A DNA stretch of 6,140 bases from Alphaproteobacteria bacterium. GTDB taxonomy: Bacteria; Pseudomonadota; Alphaproteobacteria; Puniceispirillales; Puniceispirillaceae. The DNA is taken from the NCBI GenBank assembly GCA_022425565.1, contig JAKMFG010000092.1, forward strand, positions 1-6,140. Direction: 5' to 3'. A program made the translations under genes and the position numbers. The notes beneath the pieces are model-generated. The model had not been told where the DNA came from. It did no database searches and worked only from the letters and a program-made list of their open reading frames with translations. Position 1 is the stretch's first letter. Each line of letters opens with the position of its first letter. Shown here one piece after another: positions 1 through 6,045 of the stretch.

Positions 1-1366
1 GAAGACGTCCTGCCGGTTTTTCGTCGAGACGTGAATGGTCAAGGTCGCCATAGGCGGTCATCGCCAGTGACCGGGGGATGGGGGTGGCCGTCATCACAAT
101 GACATCGACGCCTTCACCCTTCTGGCCCAACAACACCCGCTGGCGCACGCCGAACCGGTGCTGTTCGTCGACCACGGCGAGGCCGAGATCCCTGTAGGTC
201 ACGCCTTCGGATATCAGGGCGTGGGTGCCGATGACGATTTTCGCGCTGCCATCCCCGATCGCGTCGATTACAGCTTTGCGCCCGCTGCCGCGCCCCTGGC
301 CAAGCAACAGATGCGCTTCCATCCCCATAGGGGCTAAAAAGGCGTTGATGCTGGCATGATGCTGGCGGGCGAGGACTTCTGTAGGGGCGAGAAGGGCGGC
401 CTGTACTCCGGATTCCACCGCATGCAGCATCGCCGCCAGTGCCACCAGCGTCTTGCCAGACCCGACATCACCCTGAAGCATGCGCAGCATACGCCGCGGG
501 GCCTGCTGGTCGGCCCTGATTTCGGCGATCGCGCGGGTCTGTGCACCGGTTGGCGCAAAGGGAAGCGAGGTCATCAGCGCTTCTGTCAGTCTGCCGGTTC
601 CGGCGAAAACGCGGCCCGGCATATCATCCGCCGCCTTATGCCTGACAAGAGCCAGCGCCAGCTGGTTGGCCAGCAGCTCGTCAAAGGCAAGGCGGCATCT
701 TGCTGCTGACGCTGCTGGCATCAGATCGTCCGCATTCTGCGGGTTATGCACCTTGTGCATGGCTGTCGTGAAATCCGGCCAGCCGCGCGATTGCATCAGG
801 TCTTGCGGTATCCATTCGCGCAAGGCCGGCAGCCGGTCCAGCGCGCCGTCAATGGCGCGGCGCAGCGCCTTCGGCGTCAATCCGGCCGTCATCGGATATA
901 CAGGGTCCAGTTCTGGCATCTCGCCGCGATCCTCGGGGCGGATGATGTGGTCCGGATGGGCCATCTGCGGCTTGCCCTGGCGGATTTCCACACGGCCGCT
1001 GACAATGCGGCGCTCGCCTGCAGGCAGCATGCGGCTGACATAGTCGTCGCGTGCATGGAAGAAGATAATCTCCAGCCTGCCGGTCTCGTTCTCGGTGATG
1101 ACGCGCCACGGGCGGCGGGTGCCGGGTGGCGGCTTGTCATGTTTGACGACAAGAACCTCGAAAGTGGCAATGCTGCCGTCCGTTACGTCAGCCAGCGACG
1201 GGCGTGCGCGCCTGTCGATCAGCCCAATGGGGAGATGGCGCAACAGGTCGATGACATGGGCGCCTATGCGTTTCTCGATCGCCGCCGCCAGTTTAGGCCC
1301 CACGCCGGGAAGCACCGTGGTGGCGGCAAACAGGCCAAAAATTTCGGTTGGGCGTCTGGGGTGCAT
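1..1366 (-). CDS. recG: ATP-dependent DNA helicase RecG, N-terminal 455 residues (C-terminus beyond the left edge)
   Basis: RecG is a superfamily 2 double-stranded DNA translocase that remodels stalled replication forks and branch-migrates Holliday junctions in the cytoplasm. Translating the minus strand by hand gives one uninterrupted frame from ATG 1366-1364 to the window edge. The first part is the wedge/OB-fold region, with LPGVGPKL near residue 20, HLPIGLIDRR near 50 and VYPMTAGLTPKALRRAI from about 156. The helicase core follows: LPFAPTGAQ (268-276), Walker A GDVGSGKT (299-306), APTEVLARQH, IVIGTHALI, DEQHRFGV from 400 and TATPIPR from 426, ending in GDLDHSRLDEKPAGR. The family is usually about 690 residues, so roughly the last third, including most of the second RecA lobe, is missing. 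I chose ATG 1366 because alphaproteobacterial RecG typically begins M-x-P a few residues before the LPGVGP motif. An in-frame ATG at 1444 would add 26 residues that do not look like RecG. No strong ribosome-binding site is visible for either start. The gene is divergent from sdhE-mfd. Confidence 0.96.
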   Translation of the reverse strand, partial: MHPRRPTEIFGLFAATTVLPGVGPKLAAAIEKRIGAHVIDLLRHLPIGLIDRRARPSLADVTDGSIATFEVLVVKHDKPPPGTRRPWRVITENETGRLEIIFFHARDDYVSRMLPAGERRIVSGRVEIRQGKPQMAHPDHIIRPEDRGEMPELDPVYPMTAGLTPKALRRAIDGALDRLPALREWIPQDLMQSRGWPDFTTAMHKVHNPQNADDLMPAASAARCRLAFDELLANQLALALVRHKAADDMPGRVFAGTGRLTEALMTSLPFAPTGAQTRAIAEIRADQQAPRRMLRMLQGDVGSGKTLVALAAMLHAVESGVQAALLAPTEVLARQHHASINAFLAPMGMEAHLLLGQGRGSGRKAVIDAIGDGSAKIVIGTHALISEGVTYRDLGLAVVDEQHRFGVRQRVLLGQKGEGVDVIVMTATPIPRSLAMTAYGDLDHSRLDEKPAGRL

Positions 1367-1397
1367 GCGTTGTATGGTCCGGTCCGAGGGGTGCTCA

Positions 1398-1426
1398 AGA
1401 CTACCCGAAACAGGACGACAAGACAA
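1398..1426 (-). promoter_or_regulatory. Candidate sigma-70-type promoter for recG
   Basis: Read on the minus strand there is TTGTCT (1426-1421), a 17-bp spacer and TAGTCT (1403-1398). The -35 box matches TTGACA at four of six positions and the -10 box matches TATAAT at three of six. Transcription would begin near 1391, about 25 nt before the RecG ATG at 1366, which fits that start choice. The match is weak and the region is short, so this is only a candidate. Confidence 0.28.
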
Positions 1427-1453
1427 AATCGGGATCGCTGGCATTGCGGCATG

Positions 1454-1518
1454 TAATCGGATCCTGAGATCGGGCCCTGAGATCGGATCCTGAGATCGGC
1501 CCCTGAGATCGGGCCCTG
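1454..1518. repeat. Five tandem copies of a 13-bp repeat (consensus AGATCGGRYCCTG-like)
   Basis: Five head-to-tail 13-bp units lie at 1454-1466, 1467-1479, 1480-1492, 1493-1505 and 1506-1518. The unit is AGATCGG, then two variable bases, then CCTG; the first unit begins TA in place of AG. The variable pair is AT, GC, AT, CC, GC in order, so copies 1-2 and 3-4 also form an approximate 26-bp higher-order repeat. The units create alternating six-base palindromes, GGATCC and GGGCCC. GGGCC at 1472-1476 can pair with GGCCC at 1498-1502. Since 13 is not a multiple of three and the block sits between divergent genes, it is not coding. It resembles a slippage-prone minisatellite; a protein-binding role is possible but unsupported. 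Confidence 0.9.
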
Positions 1519-1572
1519 CACTCAAGTTCCAGGGATCAGCGCGACCTGTTGTCCGTGCTGCCAACAAATGTT

Positions 1573-1601
1573 TTGCTTTGACGGCGCGCGCATCGCATAT
1601 T
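1573..1601 (+). promoter_or_regulatory. Candidate promoter for the sdhE-mfd operon
   Basis: TTGCTT (1573-1578) and CATATT (1596-1601) are separated by exactly 17 bp. The -10 box matches TATAAT at four of six positions and the -35 keeps the TTG. A start near 1608 would give a leader of about 70 nt containing the inverted repeat at 1633-1659. A second -35-like TTGACG at 1578-1583 overlaps but has no well-spaced -10. The prediction is weak. Confidence 0.25.
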
Positions 1602-1632
1602 GCCGGGCTCACAACATCCAGCAGCAAATGAC

Positions 1633-1659
1633 CTGTGCCGCACATCAGCAACGGCACAG
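1633..1659 (+). promoter_or_regulatory. Perfect 8-bp-arm inverted repeat (hairpin or operator dyad) in the sdhE leader
   Basis: CTGTGCCG (1633-1640) and CGGCACAG (1652-1659) are exact reverse complements separated by 11 nt. As RNA this is a GC-rich hairpin ending 19 nt before the SdhE ATG. It is followed by GGGA (1665-1668), the best Shine-Dalgarno candidate, and a run of five T at 1673-1677. The T-run begins 13 nt after the stem, too far for a standard intrinsic terminator. As DNA, the spacing between arm centres is 19 bp, about two helical turns, as in a dimeric regulator site. The pairing is directly visible; the function is inferred. Confidence 0.5.
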
Positions 1660-1678
1660 CGCCCGGGAACAGTTTTTC

Positions 1679-1951
1679 ATGAACGAGCAAACTGCCGAAT
1701 CCAGAGAGACAAGACTGCGTCGGCTGGTCTATCAGTCGAGCTACACCGGCATGAAGGAGACGGACCTTCTTCTGGGCAGGTTCGCGAAGGTTCATCTTCA
1801 CGGACTGACCGACGATGAGCTTGGCCAGTATGAAGCGCTTCTCGATGCCGGGGATGACAGGATCTATGCCTGGGTTGTGGCTGGTGAACCCGCGCCACAA
1901 GTGCATGAAAACCGTGTTCTTGATCTGATAAAAGAATTTAAAAACGACTGA
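1679..1951 (+). CDS. sdhE: SdhE, FAD assembly factor 2 for succinate dehydrogenase (DUF339/Sdh5 family)
   Basis: Small cytoplasmic factor of 90 residues, matching the family's usual 80-100. It binds the SdhA flavoprotein and promotes covalent attachment of FAD, a step in assembling complex II. The recognisable signature runs RLRRLVYQSS (12-21), Y-T-G-M-K-E (22-27), TDLLLGRFAKVHL (28-40), LTDDELGQYEALLD (43-56) and the conserved aromatic stretch IYAWVVAGEPAP (62-73). The hallmark RGxxE motif reads TGMKE (residues 23-27): Gly24 and Glu27 are kept, but the Arg is Thr23. The equivalent Gly is needed for function in this family (human SDHAF2 Gly78). I chose ATG 1679 because homology begins shortly after it, and GGGA at 1665-1668 is a possible ribosome-binding site with a 10-nt gap. 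The gene precedes mfd by 3 bp, pointing to one transcript and translational coupling. Identity is secure; the effect of the Arg change is unknown. Confidence 0.94.
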   Translation: MNEQTAESRETRLRRLVYQSSYTGMKETDLLLGRFAKVHLHGLTDDELGQYEALLDAGDDRIYAWVVAGEPAPQVHENRVLDLIKEFKND

Positions 1952-1960
1952 CAAGTGTCA
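1949..1960. repeat. Short palindrome spanning the sdhE stop and mfd start
   Basis: TGACA and TGTCA are perfect inverted arms around a central AG. The first arm contains the SdhE TGA stop and the right-hand part contains the Mfd GTG start. The next pair outward does not match, so the arms are only 5 bp. It lies inside an AT-rich patch (roughly 1919-1985) in otherwise GC-rich DNA. It could be chance; a role in coupled reinitiation or protein binding is conjecture. Confidence 0.3.
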
Positions 1961-4900
1961 CATTTTATTAAATATACAAAGTTCGAGAAATCTGTCTGGG
2001 GCGTGCCTGACGGTGTCAGCATGCTGGCTATGTCAGGCTGGCTTGGCAGTGGTGCGCGCCTGGTTTATGTGGCGCGGGATGACGCGCGTATGATGGCGAT
2101 GCGGGACGGGTTGACGCGCTTGGCGCCTGCGGCCGAGACGCATCTGTTTCCGGCCTGGGACTGCCTTCCCTTTGACCGGCTGTCGCCGCAAGGCGCGCTT
2201 GTCGGCCAGCGCGTCGAAACGCTGGCGCGCCTTGCTGAAGGTGGTGTCAGCGCCGATGCTGGCGCGGTTCTGCTGACCACGGTGAATGCGGTGCTTCAGC
2301 GCGTGCCGCCGCAATCCTATTTTTCCGAACGTTCGCTTATATTGGTTCCCGGTGACGCCACCGGTCCGGCAAGGCTGTGCGATTTTCTTGTCGGGCAGCG
2401 CTATCTGCGTACCGACACGGTTCGAGAGACCGGCGAATTTGCCCTTCGCGGCGGTATTCTTGATATTTTTCCGCCGGGACGCGATGCGCCTGTGCGGCTT
2501 GATTTCTTTGGTGATGAGCTCGAGACCATTCGCGATTTTGATGCGGCGACCCAGCGCAGCGGTGGTCCGCAGGACCGGCTGGTGCTTCGTCCGGTCGCAG
2601 AATTCCAGCTGGACGAGGCATCGATAGAAAGGTTCCGTACCGGCTACCGTGCTGCCTTCGGGGCAATGGCCAGCCGTGATGCGCTGTATGATTCCGTTAC
2701 GGCGGGACGGATGCATCCCGGCATGGAGCACTGGTTGCCGCTGTTCCATGAAGAGCTTGCCCTGCTGACCGACTATTGCGCGGACTGGCAGCTTGTTCTC
2801 GATCATGAGGCAGATGCTGCGATTGCCGCGCGGTTTGCGCAAATTCATGATTTCCACGGCGCGCGGCAGGAGCCGGGCGACGATGATCCAGACATGGCCT
2901 ACAGGCCGCTTGCAACGGACAGGCTGTATCCGGCTCAAACGGAAGCCGAGACGCTTCTTGCGAATGCTGTGCGGTTGATGCCCTTTGCCGCACCGCCGGG
3001 AGACGAGGGAAGTGATGCCGGCGGCCGTACTGGTCAGGTCATCACCCGTGCCGGTGGATCGGGAAGCAGTGTGATCGAAGAGGTTGCGGGCATTATCGCG
3101 GCCGAGCGCAAGTCTGCAAACAGGCCGGTGCTGATCGCGGTTGCCGGAGAGGGCGCTGCCGTCCGCATCGCCGAACTTCTCGACCCGCATCTTGGCGCTG
3201 GCGCTGCTGCGCGTGTGAACGGCCTTGACCAGATTGAGTCGGGCGGTGTCTTTATCATGGAATGGCTACTGGACACCGGCTTCCAGACGGACGGCCTGCT
3301 GGTCATCACCGAGACGGATATCTTTGGTCAGCGCCTGTCCCGCCCACGGGCACGCCGCGGGCGCGGCGAGGATTTCCTGCGCGAGGTCAGCGCCCTTGAA
3401 GAAGGCGATCTTGTTGTTCATGCCGAACATGGCATCGGCCGTTATGAAGGGCTGATGATCATCAATTCCTCTGGTGGGCCGCATGATTGCCTGCAACTTG
3501 TCTATTCCGGCGGTGACAAGCTCTATCTTCCGGTCGAAAACATCGAAATGCTGTCGCGCTATGGCAGTGCCGGCACGGATGCACAACTCGACAAGCTGGG
3601 CGGTGCGGCCTGGGAGGCGCGAGTGGCCCGGGTCAAGGGCCGGGTCCGCGATATGGCGGATCAGCTAATCAAGATCGCGGCACATCGGCAGACGGCACGC
3701 GCGGAACCGTTGAATGCGCCGACCGGAAGTTTCGCCGAATTTTGCGACCGGTTCGGCTTTGCAGAGACCGAGGACCAGCTTGGCGCGATTGAGGATGTTA
3801 TCGGCGATCTGGCGTCCGGCCGGGCGACGGACAGGCTGATCTGCGGCGATGTTGGCTTCGGCAAGACCGAGGTGGCGCTGCGGGCCGCCTTTGTCGCCGC
3901 CATGTCCGGCTATCAGGTGGCGCTCGTTGCGCCGACAACGCTTCTGGCGCGCCAGCATGGCCGTGTCTTCGCAGAACGCTTTGCCGGGTTCCCGATCTCC
4001 ATTGGCGTGCTGTCCCGCATGACACAGCCGGCGGCAGCAAAGGAAATCCGTGCCGGCATCGCATCTGGTGATGTGCAGATTGCCGTGGGCACGCACGCGC
4101 TTCTGGCGAAATCCATTGAATTCAACAATCTCGGCCTGCTGATTGTCGACGAGGAACAGCATTTCGGCGTCTCGCAGAAGGAACGGCTGAAAGAGCTTCG
4201 CGGCGATATCCATGTGCTGACGCTGTCTGCGACGCCGATCCCGCGTACGCTGCAGATGGCGCTGTCGGGCGTGCGCGAGATGTCGCTGATAGCCACGCCG
4301 CCGGTCGACAGGCTGGCGGTGCGCACCTTTGTCGGCCCTTGGGATGGCGTGGTCCTGCGCGAGGCTATAAAGCGCGAGATGTTCCGTGGCGGCCAGGTCT
4401 TCTGCGTCTGCCCGCGCATCGACGACCTGCAGCGCGTTTATGACCGGCTGACGGTGCTGGTGCCTGATGCGCGCATTCTGTCGGCCCACGGCCGCATGCC
4501 AGCGGCCGAGCTTGACGATGTCATGACCCGTTTCGCCGATGGCGAGGCGGACATACTGCTGTCTACCAACATCGTCGAATCCGGCATCGATATCCCGTCA
4601 GCCAACACAATGATCATCCATCGGTCCGACATGTTCGGCCTGTCGCAGCTCTACCAGCTTCGTGGCCGTGTCGGGCGTGGGCGGCAACGCGCCTATGCCT
4701 ATCTGACGTCTGATCCGAACCGGATGCTGACGCCGCAGGCACGCCGCCGTCTCGAGGTAATGCAGACACTGGACACCCTTGGTGCGGGTTTCACCCTTGC
4801 CTCTTACGACATGGATATCCGCGGCGCCGGCAACCTGCTTGGTGACGAGCAGTCGGGCCATGTTCGCGAGGTCGGCGTCGAGCTGTATCAGGAAATGCTG

Positions 4901-5404
4901 CGCCAGGCTGTCGAGGCCGCAAGAAGTGGTGACAAATCCGAAGAGATGGAAGGGGACTGGACACCTCAGCTCAATCTGGGGCTGGAAGTCCGTATTCCTG
5001 AGGAATATGTCGCCGATCTGACGGTGAGACTGTCTCTCTATCGCCGAATTGCCAATATGGATGTCGCCGCCGATGCGGACAGCCTTGTCGCCGAGCTTGT
5101 CGACAGGTTTGGACCGTTGCCGGAACCGGTGCGCAACCTGTTTGCCGTGATCGAGCTGAAACAGCTGTGCAGGCGGGCGAACATCGAAAAGGTCGACGCT
5201 GGGCCGAAGGGACTGTCGATTGCCTTCCGTGGCCATGATTTTGCCAAGCCAGACCAGCTTGTGGCATGGATTGCAGGAAAAGGCGGAAGAGTGCGGCTTG
5301 GTGCCGATCACCGCATGGTTATCCAGCAGCCGATGCCGCGCGCCGAAGACAGGCCGCAGGTCTGCAAGGAAACCGTTCAGGAATTGCTGGCGTTACTGGT
5401 CTAG
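1955..5404 (+). CDS. mfd: Transcription-repair coupling factor Mfd
   Basis: Mfd translocates on DNA upstream of a stalled RNA polymerase, displaces it and recruits UvrA to start nucleotide excision repair. At 1149 residues it is full length. The UvrB-like N-terminus carries RGGILDIFPPG (165-175) and VRLDFFGDE. Arg165, Arg181 and Phe185 fall at the same numbers as the UvrA-contact residues I recall for E. coli Mfd. The RNA-polymerase interaction domain begins near 482 (EEGDLVVHAEHGIGRYEGL). The helicase Q-motif glutamine is Gln608. Translocase motifs are GDVGFGKT (631-638), DEEQHFGV (from 732), SATPIPR (from 758), GVREMSLIATPP, STNIVESGIDIP (870-881) and QLYQLRGRVGR (898-908). The C-terminal TRCF domain starts near IPEEYV (1014). 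The start is GTG, 3 bp after the sdhE stop, with no clear Shine-Dalgarno in the AT-rich upstream sequence, so coupled translation with sdhE is likely. A GTG at 2003 is a less likely alternative. The stop TAG (5402-5404) overlaps the stop of the convergent downstream gene. Confidence 0.98.
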   Translation: MSHFIKYTKFEKSVWGVPDGVSMLAMSGWLGSGARLVYVARDDARMMAMRDGLTRLAPAAETHLFPAWDCLPFDRLSPQGALVGQRVETLARLAEGGVSADAGAVLLTTVNAVLQRVPPQSYFSERSLILVPGDATGPARLCDFLVGQRYLRTDTVRETGEFALRGGILDIFPPGRDAPVRLDFFGDELETIRDFDAATQRSGGPQDRLVLRPVAEFQLDEASIERFRTGYRAAFGAMASRDALYDSVTAGRMHPGMEHWLPLFHEELALLTDYCADWQLVLDHEADAAIAARFAQIHDFHGARQEPGDDDPDMAYRPLATDRLYPAQTEAETLLANAVRLMPFAAPPGDEGSDAGGRTGQVITRAGGSGSSVIEEVAGIIAAERKSANRPVLIAVAGEGAAVRIAELLDPHLGAGAAARVNGLDQIESGGVFIMEWLLDTGFQTDGLLVITETDIFGQRLSRPRARRGRGEDFLREVSALEEGDLVVHAEHGIGRYEGLMIINSSGGPHDCLQLVYSGGDKLYLPVENIEMLSRYGSAGTDAQLDKLGGAAWEARVARVKGRVRDMADQLIKIAAHRQTARAEPLNAPTGSFAEFCDRFGFAETEDQLGAIEDVIGDLASGRATDRLICGDVGFGKTEVALRAAFVAAMSGYQVALVAPTTLLARQHGRVFAERFAGFPISIGVLSRMTQPAAAKEIRAGIASGDVQIAVGTHALLAKSIEFNNLGLLIVDEEQHFGVSQKERLKELRGDIHVLTLSATPIPRTLQMALSGVREMSLIATPPVDRLAVRTFVGPWDGVVLREAIKREMFRGGQVFCVCPRIDDLQRVYDRLTVLVPDARILSAHGRMPAAELDDVMTRFADGEADILLSTNIVESGIDIPSANTMIIHRSDMFGLSQLYQLRGRVGRGRQRAYAYLTSDPNRMLTPQARRRLEVMQTLDTLGAGFTLASYDMDIRGAGNLLGDEQSGHVREVGVELYQEMLRQAVEAARSGDKSEEMEGDWTPQLNLGLEVRIPEEYVADLTVRLSLYRRIANMDVAADADSLVAELVDRFGPLPEPVRNLFAVIELKQLCRRANIEKVDAGPKGLSIAFRGHDFAKPDQLVAWIAGKGGRVRLGADHRMVIQQPMPRAEDRPQVCKETVQELLALLV

Positions 5405-6045
5405 GCTGCCGCCGCAGCATCGATGGCCGGGACCAGATGCTCGGGGAGATGCGCCCCGGCCACGGCATATTTTTCCGCGAACACGAAATAGGGTACACCT
5501 TCGAGCCGCAGCCTGTTTGCGGTCGAGAGATGATGCTCCAGCTGTTTGCCGACAGCCTCGTCGCTCGCCGCTTCGATCAGTTCCGGACGGTTGAAACGTG
5601 CCGCGATCTCGCGCAGCACCTCGGGTGAGCCGATATCAAGCCCTTCGATGAAATAGGCGCTGTAGATGGCTTCCGACAATTCGGCGTTGTCGGGCCCGGC
5701 GGCGATCAGCATTCGATGCGCCAGACGGCTGTCAGGCGTGCGCTTGATGGAATCGAACCGGAAATCGATGCCGCTGTCGAGACCCGCAGCCGCGATACGG
5801 CCATAGACGGCCGCGGCCGAATTGCCGAATTTCGCACTCAGATAAGCGGCACGGTCCATGCCGGCCGACGGCATTGTAGGGTTCAGCAGAAAGGCACGCC
5901 ACACATAGGCCGGCCTGATTTCCGGACGCTGCGCAAAGGCGAGGTCGAGTCGGCGTTTGCCGATATAGCACCAGGGGCAGATGACGTCGGCATAGATCTC
6001 GACTTGGATAGTGCGGTTGCCGCTTTGCTGTGTTTGGTCCTGCAT
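5401..6045 (-). CDS. FrnE-like DsbA-family thiol-disulfide oxidoreductase
   Basis: Thioredoxin-fold protein of 214 residues in the DsbA/2-hydroxychromene-2-carboxylate isomerase superfamily, FrnE branch. After a first strand (IQVEIYADV) comes the active site CPWCYIGKRRL, with CPWC at residues 23-26. A helical insertion follows, and near the C-terminus the cis-proline loop GVPYFVF (Pro185) precedes KYAVAGAHLPEHLVPAI, typical of the family. The CPWC pair favours a redox role over the glutathione-dependent isomerase members. There is no signal peptide, so it is probably cytoplasmic; the substrate is unknown. I chose ATG 6045 because homologues usually start 10-20 residues before the active site and AGAGGA lies 11 nt upstream. 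In-frame ATGs at 6057 and 6126 would add 4 or 27 residues. The two active-site Cys are the only cysteines in the 214-residue form. The stop (5403-5401) shares CTAG with the mfd stop, leaving no space for a terminator between the genes. Confidence 0.9.
   Translation of the reverse strand: MQDQTQQSGNRTIQVEIYADVICPWCYIGKRRLDLAFAQRPEIRPAYVWRAFLLNPTMPSAGMDRAAYLSAKFGNSAAAVYGRIAAAGLDSGIDFRFDSIKRTPDSRLAHRMLIAAGPDNAELSEAIYSAYFIEGLDIGSPEVLREIAARFNRPELIEAASDEAVGKQLEHHLSTANRLRLEGVPYFVFAEKYAVAGAHLPEHLVPAIDAAAAA

Larger units (their letters stand above)
1367..1678. other. Divergent intergenic region between recG and sdhE
   Basis: This 312-bp stretch separates the RecG start from the SdhE start and must hold the control signals for both directions. 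It contains a weak candidate recG promoter, a 13-bp tandem repeat block at 1454-1518, a weak candidate sdhE promoter at 1573-1601 and a perfect inverted repeat at 1633-1659. The frame of sdhE is open upstream to an ATG at 1568. The 37 residues this would add are rich in Cys, Gln and His and do not resemble the family, so I treat the stretch as non-coding leader. GATC occurs about eight times between 1433 and 1537, mostly because of the repeat. No tRNA, riboswitch or small gene was recognised. Confidence 0.7.

Noticed and set aside
746..1456. A 236-residue plus-strand frame across the recG region, and neighbours at 356-709 and 480-1043
   Set aside because: They lie opposite a clear RecG coding frame with all motifs; the 746-1456 frame is codon-aligned with it, so its openness follows from codon bias. 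No protein family is recognisable.
1264..1521. A minus-strand frame reading through the tandem repeat (QGPISG / DLRIRS pattern)
   Set aside because: The pattern is only the 13-bp repeat translated, with the frame shifting at each copy, and most of the frame overlaps recG in another register.
1514..1534. CCCTG and CAGGG inverted arms at the end of the tandem repeat
   Set aside because: Arms of 5 bp with an 11-nt loop, one of which is part of the repeat unit; a chance pairing is easy here and nothing else supports a terminator between divergent genes.
1568..1678. A 37-residue upstream extension of SdhE from ATG 1568
   Set aside because: The added residues do not resemble the family, would encode the leader inverted repeat, and would make the protein unusually long. 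The ATG at 1679 lies just before the conserved region.
2033..3190. A 385-residue open frame antisense to mfd, with others in the same register at 3665-4489 and 4598-5311
   Set aside because: All three are codon-aligned with mfd on the opposite strand. Stops there would need TTA, CTA or TCA codons in mfd, which are rare in this GC-rich gene. The translations show no recognisable domain, while the sense frame is a full-length Mfd.
5405..5418. Inverted repeat GCTGC-CGCC-GCAGC just after the mfd stop, as a possible terminator
   Set aside because: The stem is only 5 bp, no T-run follows on either strand, and the bases encode the Ala-rich C-terminus of the convergent FrnE-like protein.
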